Shown here one piece after another: positions 8,996 to 17,244 of a stretch of DNA of 64,000 bases; position 1 is the stretch's first letter, and the number at the start of each line of letters is the position of its first letter. This stretch comes from JBKEAJ01 sp047972135 (GTDB taxonomy: Bacteria > Bacteroidota > Bacteroidia > Bacteroidales > Prolixibacteraceae): contig JBKEAJ010000130.1 of NCBI GenBank assembly GCA_047972135.1, positions 11,974 to 75,973 on the forward strand, written 5' to 3'. The translations under genes were made by a program, and so were the position numbers. The notes under the pieces are model-generated. The model had not been told where the DNA came from, made no database searches, and saw only the letters and a list, made by a program, of their open reading frames with translations.

Positions 8996-10477
8996 CTACT
9001 CTACTTTCAATTGCGATTTTTTATCAGCATTCTTTAATTCAAGAATCTTAGTATTGCCGCCCTCTTTCAAGTTGATGTCTACCGGTACATTTGTTCTCCA
9101 TTTGCCTCTCGTGAAATCGGGTATCTCCATAGTTTGCGACTTGTGTGCAACCGAATGCTCGCTCAAAGGCCCGATACAACTCCACAATGCAGCATCGTAA
9201 ACATCCTGTGCAAGTGGCAAGCCATTACGCAAATGGTCTATCAAATGCCAATCCATAACAGTATCCATACCACCATGACCGCCAATCTGCTTAGCCATAT
9301 CGCCTACTCTTTTTATTATTTCAGGAGTATACTTCTCCTTCAATTCTTTCATTTCCTCATCCGTAGCAAATTTATGCCCAAAGGCAATCTTTCCCGGAGT
9401 CGGATACTTACGAGCAAAACCTTTCGTGCCACTAAGCAAATGTATTCTGGAATAAGGACGTGGCGATGTAACATCATGCTGAACCATAATCGTCTTTCCT
9501 TTCACTGTCCTGATGGTCGAAGTACTCATATTACCACGATAGCCATTGGATACAAATTCATTATAAAAAGAATCCTCGCCAGCTCTGCTCTTAGCTTCCT
9601 CTGCCATCATAAAATCATTGGACGACACCGATACAAGATAATCCGCTTGATCTCCTCTGTTTAAGCCCATACACTGTGCCACAGGCCCAAACCCGTGAGT
9701 AGGATACAAGTTGCCATTTCTATGCTGATTCTCCCTCAGTCTCCACATGTCGGCATATGCATAGTTGCCAGACTTTTCAAACTTAGCAAAGTTCAAGCTC
9801 AATAAATCATGAATATAAGCACCTTCACCATGCACTAACTCTCCAAATGCCCCTTGCTGTGCCATGTTGAGCGTGAGCATCTCAAAATCGTCGTAGCAAC
9901 AGTTTTCAAGCATCATACAGTGCTTCTTAGTCCGCTCCGAAGTCTCTACCAAACGCCAGCAATCATCAATGGTCTCTGCCGCAGGGACTTCCGTAGCAAC
10001 ATGCTTGCCATGCTCCATACCGTAAACACATATTGGAGTGTGTAATTTCCATGGTGTAGTAATATAGATTAAATCCAAATCAGGGTCTTCACACATCTTT
10101 TTCCACGAATCCTCACCACCAGTATATTTCTTGGGGGCTTTTATGCCCTGCTCGCCAAGTTTTGCAACTATTTTATCGACTCTCTCAGAATACTTGTCGC
10201 ACAAAGCTGCAATCTCAACACCCTCGATGTGAGACATTCTAGTTACAGCTCCCGGACCTCTCATACCCAAACCTACAAAACCAATCCTCACCTTATCTAA
10301 CTTTGGCGCACCATAACCACACATATTGAATACTGATCCCCCCGACTGCGATGCACTCTTTGTGGCGAAGTTAAGACTTTTGGCATTCACTTCATTGCGA
10401 CCTAGTAAGGAACCCGCTGCCAATGCTCCTGCCCCTGCTAATCCGGTCTTTAAGAAAAATCTCCTGTTACTTTTCAT
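8996..10477 (-). CDS. Gfo/Idh/MocA oxidoreductase-like protein, GH109 type
   Basis: A 493-residue protein with a Tat-type signal (MKSNRRFFLKTGLAGAGALAA) and an NAD-binding Rossmann fold (KVRIGFVGLGMRGPGAV). The pattern of conserved segments, TTPWKLHTPICVYGMEHGKH, EVPAAETIDDCW, MLENCCYDDFEMLTLNMAQQ, GAFGELVHGEGAYIHDL and NLYPTHGFGPVAQ, matches the GH109 NAD-dependent alpha-N-acetylgalactosaminidases rather than ordinary sugar dehydrogenases. In that family hydrolysis runs through transient oxidation at C3 with tightly bound NAD, which explains Tat export of a folded protein. The 92 bases before the start codon are a repeat (element B) shared with the glycosyltransferase at 41943. Specificity is inferred from family only. 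Confidence 0.88.
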   Translation of the reverse strand: MKSNRRFFLKTGLAGAGALAAGSLLGRNEVNAKSLNFATKSASQSGGSVFNMCGYGAPKLDKVRIGFVGLGMRGPGAVTRMSHIEGVEIAALCDKYSERVDKIVAKLGEQGIKAPKKYTGGEDSWKKMCEDPDLDLIYITTPWKLHTPICVYGMEHGKHVATEVPAAETIDDCWRLVETSERTKKHCMMLENCCYDDFEMLTLNMAQQGAFGELVHGEGAYIHDLLSLNFAKFEKSGNYAYADMWRLRENQHRNGNLYPTHGFGPVAQCMGLNRGDQADYLVSVSSNDFMMAEEAKSRAGEDSFYNEFVSNGYRGNMSTSTIRTVKGKTIMVQHDVTSPRPYSRIHLLSGTKGFARKYPTPGKIAFGHKFATDEEMKELKEKYTPEIIKRVGDMAKQIGGHGGMDTVMDWHLIDHLRNGLPLAQDVYDAALWSCIGPLSEHSVAHKSQTMEIPDFTRGKWRTNVPVDINLKEGGNTKILELKNADKKSQLKVE

Positions 10478-10569
10478 GTGTTTATATTTTGTTTTTTAAT
10501 TGCCACATGTATCTCGCCAATATAATCATACTTTTATGCGAGACTTGTCTCATGGCTCGTTTCATGTGT
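10478..10569 (-). repeat. Element B, 92-bp leader repeat ending at a start codon
   Basis: The 92 bases immediately upstream of the GH109-type start codon are the same as 41851-41942, which immediately precede the glycosyltransferase start codon, with only three mismatches. Both end in AAATATAAACAC followed directly by ATG. Each copy starts with ACACATGAAACGAGCC, itself resembling a gene start, and contains the inverted repeat GAGACAAGTCTC and a TATATTGG box that is one base off the -7 consensus. It may carry a promoter and ribosome-binding context. Confidence 0.85.
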
Positions 10570-10616
10570 TTATTTTTTGCAATAAGCTGTAAGCTATAGG
10601 CTTTATGCTTTTGCTG
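10570..10616 (-). repeat. Element A copy, upstream of element B
   Basis: Read on the minus strand this is CAGCAAAAGCATAAAGCC followed by TATAGCTTACAGCTTATTGC and an A-rich end. Four other copies (27363-27415, 29889-29941, 31318-31369, 46901-46945) each end directly at a start codon. Here it abuts element B instead, whose first codon-like ATG takes the place of the gene start. Confidence 0.85.
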
Positions 10617-11127
10617 TTTATTGTCATCCTCCATTGCGAGCGTTAGCCTGACAATCTGTTCTTTGTTGTGGGAGATTGCTTCGTCGCCAGCTCCTAGCAA
10701 TGACGTTCGTACTTTCGCTCGTTTCACCTATTAATATTTTCCCATCAGCTCGCTAAGTTAGTAAAAACTATTCACTCTCGCATAATAGTCTTGAAACATT
10801 TATTTAAGATATTAAATCCATAGCACTTATCTCATTGAAAATCAATATCTTTCGACGAAGAAGCCAGGACTGCGTCCTTAAACTTCAAACCTTTTTTAGG
10901 CTATAGGCTGTAGACTATAAGGCAAAACAGCCACCACCTCCCCCTTCGGGTACTCCTCCTTCGCAGGAGGAGAGTTTTAAATCCCAAACGATTAAACAAC
11001 TAAACAGTTCAACGATTAAACGACTAATCCGTCATTGCGAGCGTTAGCCTGACAATCTGTTCTTTGTTGTGGGAGATTGCTTAAAGCATAAAGCATACGG
11101 CATACAGCATTTTTAAACCCTCAAACT
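10617..11127. repeat. Repeat-rich gap between GH109-type gene and groEL
   Basis: No gene is supported here. Bases 10632-10704 are a copy of the 75-bp palindromic element in inverted orientation. Bases 10926-10985 are a truncated, inverted copy of the GC-rich element (ACCTCCCCCTTCGGGTACTC). Bases 11031-11082 are the left half of another palindromic element, cut after GGGAGATTGCTT. Between them are AT-rich stretches and TTAAACGACTAA-type short repeats. Open frames such as the one across 10482-10727 are made of repeat sequence and are not credible genes. Confidence 0.8.
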
Positions 11128-11155
11128 AAAAAAGGGACACCTTGCGGCATCCCTT
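11128..11155 (-). terminator. Rho-independent terminator of groES-groEL
   Basis: On the minus strand AAGGGATGCC and GGTGTCCCTT form a 10-bp stem with two G-U wobbles, closed by a GCAA tetraloop and followed by six T residues. It lies 35 bases after the groEL stop codon. Confidence 0.85.
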
Positions 11156-11189
11156 AAATCTAAAAAACATTATGAAAAACACGTAGTTT

Positions 11190-12824
11190 CTACATCATTC
11201 CGGGCATTCCCATGCCGCCTCCACCACCGGGCATCGGTGCTTCGGGCTCAGGAATTTCGGTAAGAACACACTCTGTTGTCAAGAACATTCCTGCAATAGA
11301 TGCAGCATTCTCAAGTGCAATCCTTGTTACTTTTGCAGGGTCGATAACACCTGCGTCAGTGAGATTTTGATACTCGTCAATTCGTGCATTATAGCCAAAA
11401 TCACCATCTCCCTCACTAACTTTCTGAACTATTACTGCTCCTTCTTTGCCTGCATTGAAAACAATCTGACGCAGAGGCTCTTCGATAGCTCTTTTTACTA
11501 TCTCGACACCTGTTGTCTCGTCTTCATTTGCTCCTTTCATGCCTTCGAGAGTCTTGATAGCACGGATAAAAGCGACTCCTCCTCCTGCTACTATTCCTTC
11601 TTCGACAGCCGCACGTGTTGCACTCAATGCATCGTCAACTCTGTCTTTCTTTTCTTTCATCTCTACCTCGGTAGCTGCTCCTACATAAAGTACTGCAACT
11701 CCTCCCGACAGTTTTGCCAAACGCTCTTGCAGCTTTTCTTTGTCGTAGTCGGAAGTCGAACTTTCGATTTGCTTCTTGATTTGTCCTACTCTTGCGCTGA
11801 TAGCATCCGAGCTTCCTGAACCGTTTACAATAGTTGTATTTTCTTTGTCGACCGTTATCTTTTCAGCAACTCCTAACATATCAAGACTTGTGTCTTCCAA
11901 TTTCATGCCTTTCTCTTCGGTTACAACTGTACCGCCTGTCAGAATTGCTATGTCTTCCAACATCTCTTTGCGTCTGTCGCCAAAACCCGGTGCTTTAACG
12001 GCACACACCTTCAATGCTCCTCTTAAGCGGTTTACCACAAGCGTTGCAAGTGCCTCACCATCAATATCCTCAGCAATAATCATCAAGGGACGACCCGACT
12101 GTGCTGTTTGCTCAAGTACAGGTAGCAAATCCTTCATGGTGCTGATTTTCTTGTCGTAAATCAAGATATACGGATTGTCTAGCTCTGCCGACATCTTCTC
12201 GCTGTCTGTTACGAAGTATGGTGAAATATAGCCACGATCGAACTGCATTCCTTCTACCACGTCAACATAAGTGTCTGTACCTTTAGACTCCTCAACCGTG
12301 ATAACTCCTTCTTTATTAACCTTTTCCATTGCAGTTGCAATCAGTTTACCAATCTCGTCGTCGTTGTTTGCCGACACTTTGGCAACTTGCTCGATTTTGC
12401 TGTAGTCATCGCCAACTTGCAGTGACTGCGACTTAATGCTGTCGATTACCTTTGCAACTGCCTTATCGATACCTCGTTTCAAATCCATCGGATTTGCTCC
12501 CGCAGTAACATTCTTAAGTCCTACATTGATAATCGATTGTGCCAATACAGTAGCTGTCGTTGTGCCGTCGCCTGCATCATCGCCGGTTTTGGAAGCTACC
12601 TCCTTAACCATTTGTGCACCAATATTCTCTGCTGCATCTTCTAGTTCTATCTCTTTTGCTACGGTAACTCCGTCTTTTGTGATTTGTGGAGAACCAAATT
12701 TCTTCTGAATTACAACGTTACGACCCTTAGGTCCAAGTGTTACTTTTACGGCATCCGCCAACTTGTCTACACCGACTTTCAGTTTGTCGCGTGCTTCAAT
12801 ATTAAAAACTATGTTTTTAGCCAT
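11190..12824 (-). CDS. groEL: 60-kDa chaperonin GroEL
   Basis: A 544-residue ATP-dependent folding chamber subunit. The sequence is canonical: KVTLGPKGRNVVIQKKFGSP near the N-terminus, the ATP-binding GDGTTTATVLAQSI, the apical domain KAPGFGDRRKEMLEDIAILTG, the equatorial AAVEEGIVAGGGVAFIRAI, and a Gly/Met-rich C-terminal tail (MPGGGGGMGMPGMM). It is second in the groES-groEL operon with a 31-base gap and is followed by a strong terminator. Confidence 0.99.
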   Translation of the reverse strand: MAKNIVFNIEARDKLKVGVDKLADAVKVTLGPKGRNVVIQKKFGSPQITKDGVTVAKEIELEDAAENIGAQMVKEVASKTGDDAGDGTTTATVLAQSIINVGLKNVTAGANPMDLKRGIDKAVAKVIDSIKSQSLQVGDDYSKIEQVAKVSANNDDEIGKLIATAMEKVNKEGVITVEESKGTDTYVDVVEGMQFDRGYISPYFVTDSEKMSAELDNPYILIYDKKISTMKDLLPVLEQTAQSGRPLMIIAEDIDGEALATLVVNRLRGALKVCAVKAPGFGDRRKEMLEDIAILTGGTVVTEEKGMKLEDTSLDMLGVAEKITVDKENTTIVNGSGSSDAISARVGQIKKQIESSTSDYDKEKLQERLAKLSGGVAVLYVGAATEVEMKEKKDRVDDALSATRAAVEEGIVAGGGVAFIRAIKTLEGMKGANEDETTGVEIVKRAIEEPLRQIVFNAGKEGAVIVQKVSEGDGDFGYNARIDEYQNLTDAGVIDPAKVTRIALENAASIAGMFLTTECVLTEIPEPEAPMPGGGGGMGMPGMM

Positions 12825-12855
12825 TTTATATGATTTTTTTGAGTTCGTAGATTGA

Positions 12856-13134
12856 TTAAACGATGTATAGAATATCGTTATGCGAAATTAACAAGTAGTC
12901 TGTGCCGTCGATATTCAACTCCGTTCCCGAGTACTTGCCATAAAGTACTGTGTCGCCAACAGACACTTCTACTTTTTCATCTTTTTTTGCTTCGCCCACA
13001 AGCACTACTGATCCTTGCTGAGGCTTCTCTTTTGCTGAGTCCGGAATAATTATACCACTAGCTGTCTTTGTTTCAGCTTCTTGAGGCTTAACAAGCACTT
13101 TGCCTGCTAGAATTTTCCCTTTTAGTTCTGACAT
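12856..13134 (-). CDS. groES: 10-kDa co-chaperonin GroES
   Basis: A 92-residue lid of the chaperonin. It shows the mobile-loop region (EAETKTASGIIIPDSAKEKP), the GKYSGTELNIDGTDYLLI roof region and the C-terminal NDILYIV. Length is normal. It is first in the operon with groEL. A TTTG-N19-ATGCTTTG promoter candidate lies about 70 bases upstream. No CIRCE inverted repeat was found in the leader. Confidence 0.98.
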   Translation of the reverse strand: MSELKGKILAGKVLVKPQEAETKTASGIIIPDSAKEKPQQGSVVLVGEAKKDEKVEVSVGDTVLYGKYSGTELNIDGTDYLLISHNDILYIV

Positions 13135-13200
13135 CTTTTTTCGATTTATTGTTAATACTAATTTTTTGTTTTACTACCATCACTTGTTCACAATTTATGC

Positions 13201-13231
13201 CAAAGCATTGAGAGTGCCACTTTGACACAAA
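13201..13231 (-). promoter_or_regulatory. Candidate promoter of groES-groEL
   Basis: Read on the minus strand there is a perfect -33 TTTG (13228-13231), exactly 19 bases, then ATGCTTTG (13201-13208), which matches the TTTG half of the TAnnTTTG box. It is about 70 bases before the GroES start and downstream of the secG terminator, which fits an independent heat-shock transcript. Confidence 0.5.
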
Positions 13232-13270
13232 AACAACAAGCCCAATGTCGGAATAGACAACCTAAAACAA

Positions 13271-13302
13271 GAAAAAGCCCTAAGAAACAAGTCCTTAGGG
13301 CT
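13271..13302 (-). terminator. Rho-independent terminator after secG
   Basis: AGCCCTAAG and CTTAGGGCT form a perfect 9-bp stem with a 9-base loop. On the minus strand it is followed by TTTTTC. It separates secG from groES. Confidence 0.88.
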
Positions 13303-13328
13303 AAATATGTCAAAATGTCTTTGTAGTT

Positions 13329-13763
13329 TTATTCTCCCGTTCCTTCAGACTGTGTCTCTTGCTCCTCGCCCGATGTGGTAGCGGGAGTACCTGCGCCTTG
13401 CTCAGAAGTCCCTGCGCCATTCAAACCTTCTATCTCCAATGGCGGTGTAGACATCTGCTGTTGCTGATTTTGCATATCATCTTGCAATTGCTCTTGCTGG
13501 AACTCACTACCTCCTCCTGTTGTCACTTCTACTCCACTACCCGAGTAAGTATATATTGTGAAGAATACAACAAGTACGAGCAAACTCATGGCAGAATACC
13601 AAGTAACTTTCTCGGCAATATTGGTGCTACTTTGCACTCCAACTACCTGATTGACCGATGAGTAGTTGGCTGCTAAACCTCCACCCTTTGATTTCTGTGC
13701 CAATACAATGAGTACTAACAACACACATACTGCTATTATCAAGCCTATTATCAATCCGCTCAT
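13329..13763 (-). CDS. secG: Preprotein translocase subunit SecG
   Basis: An inner membrane accessory of SecYEG. The start at 13763 (MSGLIIGLIIAVCVLLVLIVL) is preferred, since the upstream 15 codons overlap a likely promoter. Two transmembrane segments (about residues 2-22 and 54-74) flank the conserved loop AQKSKGGGLAANYSSVNQVVG. The 144-residue protein carries a Bacteroidota-style acidic Gln/Glu/Thr-rich tail after the second helix (QEQLQDDMQNQQQQM onward). It follows the TPR gene by about 100 bases with its own -7 box, and is ended by a strong hairpin. Confidence 0.93.
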   Translation of the reverse strand: MSGLIIGLIIAVCVLLVLIVLAQKSKGGGLAANYSSVNQVVGVQSSTNIAEKVTWYSAMSLLVLVVFFTIYTYSGSGVEVTTGGGSEFQQEQLQDDMQNQQQQMSTPPLEIEGLNGAGTSEQGAGTPATTSGEEQETQSEGTGE

Positions 13764-13796
13764 GTCTTTTATTTTTTGTCTAATTTTATTAGGCGA

Positions 13797-13829
13797 CAAA
13801 GATAGCAACTCTTTCGCTAATAATTCAAA
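13797..13829 (-). promoter_or_regulatory. Promoter candidate for secG
   Basis: On the minus strand a perfect TATCTTTG (13797-13804) lies 33 bases before the SecG start, with TTTG (13826-13829) 21 bases further upstream. This matches the Bacteroidota TTTG-TAnnTTTG promoter with two extra bases of spacing. Confidence 0.6.
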
Positions 13830-13861
13830 TTATTTAGTAATAATATTTGAGATCTCTCCCA

Positions 13862-15124
13862 TTATTGTATTTTTCTTCGCAAATTCGCTATCTTTATGTC
13901 GAACATCGTAGCACTGTCGGGAAACCTCTTTTTTAAATCCTCATATATCTTTATTGCCATACTATATTTACCCTGCTTATCGTACAGCCCTGCTAGCGTC
14001 TCCGCAAATAATGCACCCTTAGGTACCTCTAAATTGTTCTGCTCTGGCTGAGGTTCAGGCTGAGGCTCAGGTTCAGGTTCAGGCTGAGGTTCAGGCTGAG
14101 GTTCAGGGATTGACACTTCTTCTTGTTCTTGAATAGGATCTTGCACAGGCGCTGAGACCTGAACGACAGGCTCAACAATAGTTGCAGTCGACGATACAGG
14201 AGGCTCAGGTTCAGGCTGAGGCTGAGGCTCAGGTTGAGGTTCAGGTTGAGGCTGAGGCTCAGGTTGAGGTTGAGGTTCAGGCTGAGGCTCAGGTTGAGGT
14301 TCAGGTTGAGGCTCAGGTTGAGGCTCAGGTTGAGGCTCAGCCTGAGAGGCTTGCTCTGCCATTCTTTCGGCTTGCAATCTTGCTTTTATTGCTTCAAATG
14401 AGCGATCATCGTCTGCATAAACCTGAGGGGCAGGGGCAGGCTCAGGCTCAGGTTGAGGTTGAGGTTCAGGTTGAGGTTGAGGCTCAGGTTCAGGTTCAGG
14501 TTGGGGCTCAGGTTGAGGTTGAGGGGCTTGCTCTGCCATTCTTTCGGATTGTAATCTTGCTTTTATAGCTTCAAATGAATGGTCGTCGGCAGCATAAACC
14601 TTAGGGGCAGGCTCAGATTGAGGTTCAGGTTCAGGTTGAGGTTGAGATTCAGGTTGAGGGGCAGGTTGAGATTCAGGTTCAGGGGCAGGTTCAGGGGCAG
14701 GTTGAGGCTCAGGTGTAGGTACAATGACTGTTGTCTCAATGTCGCCTTCTTGATTATCAGCCAAAGCTGCTTTTTCTTCAAGTCCTGAATTATCGGTACT
14801 CCCCGAATTTATTGACCTTGCCAAGAATCCTAAATCTACTTTGCTTTCCTTCTTCGGTGCTTCCGAAGCGTACTCCTTTTCTATGTCGTAGGTAGGTGTC
14901 GCCAACAGCTCGGTATCTACCGCTTTCGCACTCGCATTAAAAAAGTTCTTAAGCAGCTCTCTGTCAAATACAAAGTCCGAAAACTTATCTGCTTCCGCAT
15001 TAAAGCGGTCAGGGACTTCCTCTTTAATCCTTTTCAGATAGATTATTACTCCCAACTGAAACCAAGGATACTTGTTCACCAAAATCTCTAGGTTTCTTAC
15101 GGATTGTTTCTCAAAAATATCCAT
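13862..15124 (-). CDS. TPR protein with long Pro/Glu/Gln repeat linker
   Basis: A 420-residue protein of unknown function. The N-terminal ~100 residues (MDIFEKQSVRNLEILVNKYPWFQLG) are a helical domain seen in Bacteroidota proteins encoded between lptE and secG. About residues 135-340 are low-complexity EPQPEPEPQPQP runs interrupted by two copies of a 25-residue insert ending SFEAIKARLQSERMAEQA. The C-terminus is a TPR-like hairpin (AETLAGLYDKQGKYSMAIKIYEDLKKRFPD). No signal peptide is present, so it is probably cytoplasmic. The DNA of the linker is a tandem 6/12-base array (GGCTCAGGTTGA type) that should vary in length between strains. The gene sits 18 bases after lptE. Confidence 0.8.
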   Translation of the reverse strand: MDIFEKQSVRNLEILVNKYPWFQLGVIIYLKRIKEEVPDRFNAEADKFSDFVFDRELLKNFFNASAKAVDTELLATPTYDIEKEYASEAPKKESKVDLGFLARSINSGSTDNSGLEEKAALADNQEGDIETTVIVPTPEPQPAPEPAPEPESQPAPQPESQPQPEPEPQSEPAPKVYAADDHSFEAIKARLQSERMAEQAPQPQPEPQPEPEPEPQPQPEPQPQPEPEPAPAPQVYADDDRSFEAIKARLQAERMAEQASQAEPQPEPQPEPQPEPQPEPQPEPQPQPEPQPQPEPQPEPQPQPEPEPPVSSTATIVEPVVQVSAPVQDPIQEQEEVSIPEPQPEPQPEPEPEPQPEPQPEQNNLEVPKGALFAETLAGLYDKQGKYSMAIKIYEDLKKRFPDSATMFDIKIANLRRKIQ

Positions 15125-15142
15125 GTCTTTTTGCTTTTCCGT

Positions 15143-15655
15143 TTACCAATTTGCCAATGTGGCATTGTATATATCCTCAACCAACTTATCTATAATTTCA
15201 GGCAGAATACTACTCTCAGCCTGAGACAAGCCCATCTCCGTACTATATTCTTCATAAGCCGAAAAGTCTTTTTCAAAACTCTGCTCATCAGCTTTGTTAT
15301 TTATATAATTGACCTTCACCGTTACTGTCATCCTGTTTTTATCTGCCGTATCATTGTTGGCAGTAATAGCCACCGAACGTATGGTGTAGCCCGAAATATA
15401 ACCCGACAACTCCAAATCACCATCATCTCGAACAAGTTTTAAAGGACTCTGCTTCACCATCTTATCTTGAAGTGCATTGGTGAAATCCTGACTCAATGCC
15501 GGATTTATCAACTTCGCCCTATTGTCGAAAAAGGCTACACTAATCGTCTTTTCACCATTTACAAGCGAAACACTCCTAAATGAATAGCCTACGGTACATG
15601 CCGACATGACCGATATACCTAGCACGAGTATAAGTATCCTATAAATCGATGTCAT
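15143..15655 (-). CDS. lptE: LptE-like LPS-assembly lipoprotein
   Basis: A 170-residue outer membrane lipoprotein predicted to plug LptD during LPS insertion. A short signal ends at the lipobox GISVMSAC. The LptE core includes VGYSFRSVSLVNGEKTISVAFFDN, LSQDFTNALQDKMVKQSPLKLV and a C-terminal helix (LPEIIDKLVEDIYNATLANW). The 5' end overlaps the 3' end of the sigma-54 activator by 17 bases, so the two are translationally linked. Homology is at family level: LptE proteins are divergent and the assignment also leans on the conserved Bacteroidota order (activator, lptE, TPR, secG). Confidence 0.82.
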   Translation of the reverse strand: MTSIYRILILVLGISVMSACTVGYSFRSVSLVNGEKTISVAFFDNRAKLINPALSQDFTNALQDKMVKQSPLKLVRDDGDLELSGYISGYTIRSVAITANNDTADKNRMTVTVKVNYINNKADEQSFEKDFSAYEEYSTEMGLSQAESSILPEIIDKLVEDIYNATLANW

Positions 15656-16898
15656 ACTCTTTTATTTTTCGATATAAAGTCCTTACCGATATGCCTAATT
15701 CTTCCGCCGCAGACTTCCTTTTCCCACCATATTTATTCAATGCCTTGACTATCATCTCTTTTTCGTTCTCCTCCAATGATAAGGATAGCTCCTCCTCGAC
15801 ATATTCCGTATCATTCAAATCCTCATCTTCGTAAGGAACATAGGTGTCGACCTTATTGCTGTACTCTACAGGCTTGGTAAATAGCGATATATCATCACCC
15901 GTGTCATGCAGTCTTTTTATGGCTCCTACTGAGGACATCTCTACAGGTTTTTCATACTGACGATCCTCATTATTCTTAACAAGCTCTAATACAACCTGTT
16001 TCATATCGTTCATCTCTTTCCGTAAATCGTATAAAGCACTATAAAGCATATCCTTTTCGCTCCTTCCGTCTTCGCTTGCCTTGGAAGAAAGCACCAAAGC
16101 AAAACTATTCTCTGATATATTCGGCAAATATCTAGCCAATATTTCCGAAGTAATGTTTCTTTCTTCCTCTATTATAGATATTTGCTCGCTTACATTCTTC
16201 AACTGACGCACATTGCCTGGCCACCGATAAGTAGTGAGAAGCCTTTGGGCATCATCGCTAGGTTTTATCTGTGGCATCCTATACTTCTCCGCAAAATCCG
16301 AAGAGAATTTCTTGAAAAGCATTATAACGTCCTTTCCTCTATCTCGCAAGGCAGGAACTACTATCGGCACAGTGTTTAGACGATAATACAAGTCCTCCCT
16401 AAACTTCCCCTCTTCGATGGCATGAGGAATATTAACATTGGTAGCTGCCACAACCCGTACGTCGGTCTTATAAACTTCTGACGAACCAACCTTCATATAT
16501 TCGCCCGACTCCAAAACTCGCAACAAACGCACCTGCGTCGCTAGCGGCAACTCCCCTATTTCGTCAAGAAATATCGTACCTCCGTCAGCCTCCTCAAAAT
16601 AACCACGCCTATCGGACAAAGCCCCTGTAAACGAACCCTTTACATGCCCAAAAAGCTCAGAATCTATCGTCCCCTCAGGAATTGCTCCACAGTTGACTGC
16701 AATATATTTTTGATGCTTGCGCGACGAATACTGATGTAATATCTGTGGGAAATTCTCCTTCCCAACACCGCTTTCGCCCGTTACCAATACCGACAAATCG
16801 GTGGGTGCTACGCGCACGGCAGTCTCTATCGCACGGTCTAAACCCGCACTGAGCCCTATTATCCCAAACCTCTGTTTTACACTAGATATTTCTGTCAT
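15639..16898 (-). CDS. Sigma-54-dependent Fis-family activator without receiver domain
   Basis: A 419-residue AAA+ enhancer-binding protein. The AAA+ domain starts almost at the N-terminus: Walker A GESGVGKENF, the sigma-54 contact loop as GSFTGA (usual form GAFTGA), Walker B GGTIFLDEIGELP, and the arginine-finger region FREDLYYRLNTVPI. A ~110-residue variable linker precedes a C-terminal Fis-type helix-turn-helix (KYGGKRKSAAEELGISVRTLYRKIKEY). With no receiver, GAF or PAS domain, the input signal is unclear and activity may be set by expression level. It heads the lptE-TPR-secG group. Confidence 0.93.
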   Translation of the reverse strand: MTEISSVKQRFGIIGLSAGLDRAIETAVRVAPTDLSVLVTGESGVGKENFPQILHQYSSRKHQKYIAVNCGAIPEGTIDSELFGHVKGSFTGALSDRRGYFEEADGGTIFLDEIGELPLATQVRLLRVLESGEYMKVGSSEVYKTDVRVVAATNVNIPHAIEEGKFREDLYYRLNTVPIVVPALRDRGKDVIMLFKKFSSDFAEKYRMPQIKPSDDAQRLLTTYRWPGNVRQLKNVSEQISIIEEERNITSEILARYLPNISENSFALVLSSKASEDGRSEKDMLYSALYDLRKEMNDMKQVVLELVKNNEDRQYEKPVEMSSVGAIKRLHDTGDDISLFTKPVEYSNKVDTYVPYEDEDLNDTEYVEEELSLSLEENEKEMIVKALNKYGGKRKSAAEELGISVRTLYRKIKEYDIDL

Positions 16899-16921
16899 TA
16901 CAATTGCGACATTTTGTCATG

Positions 16922-16929
16922 CAAATCTA
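16922..16929 (-). promoter_or_regulatory. -7 box upstream of the sigma-54 activator
   Basis: On the minus strand TAGATTTG matches TAnnTTTG perfectly and lies 23 bases before the start codon. No TTTG was found at the expected -33 spacing, so this is a partial promoter match. Confidence 0.45.
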
Positions 16930-16959
16930 AGCATTTTATCTCGTATCTTTATAAAAGCA

Positions 16960-17160
16960 TTATATTTTTTGGCTCTATAATGTTTTGTGTGCGTGCCGAT
17001 GGGGGGCTATCTTTCCCCATGGCGTTGCCATGGGCTGAATTAATTATGGCTTGCAGCTATAAACAGCCACCACCTCCTTTTTTGGGCACTTCTCCTCGTC
17101 GAAGAGGATAGTTAAACAGCCGGGCAGAAAATGTTCTGCCCTTACATCATTCGTTATAGA
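16960..17160. repeat. Repeat mosaic before the terpenoid/redox locus
   Basis: The gap between the divergent activator and ferredoxin genes holds CTTTCCCCATGGCGTTGCCATGGGCTGAATT (in two parts; inverted copy near 46697-46722), a degenerate GC-rich element at 17062-17115, and the palindrome GGGCAGAAaatgTTCTGCCC at 17122-17141, also present at 51599-51618. The remaining bases to 17244 are AT-rich and must carry the promoter of the first locus gene, but no consensus box stands out. Confidence 0.75.
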
Positions 17161-17244
17161 GCCTATATTTTTCTTTTTTACGTCATTTTTATTAAAGCTA
17201 TTAATATTAAGACTACTTTTATATTGTCAAATTTATCATTTTAT

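Noticed and set aside
10482..10727. Small gene on the minus strand
   Set aside because: Its codons come from element B, element A and a palindromic element. Similar frames appear at other copies of the repeats (for example 46571-46762 and 51478-51678).
14182..14788. Plus-strand frames rich in Val/Glu/Ala/Gln or Arg/Leu
   Set aside because: They are mirror readings of the Pro/Glu/Gln repeat of the TPR gene and lack any domain or start context.
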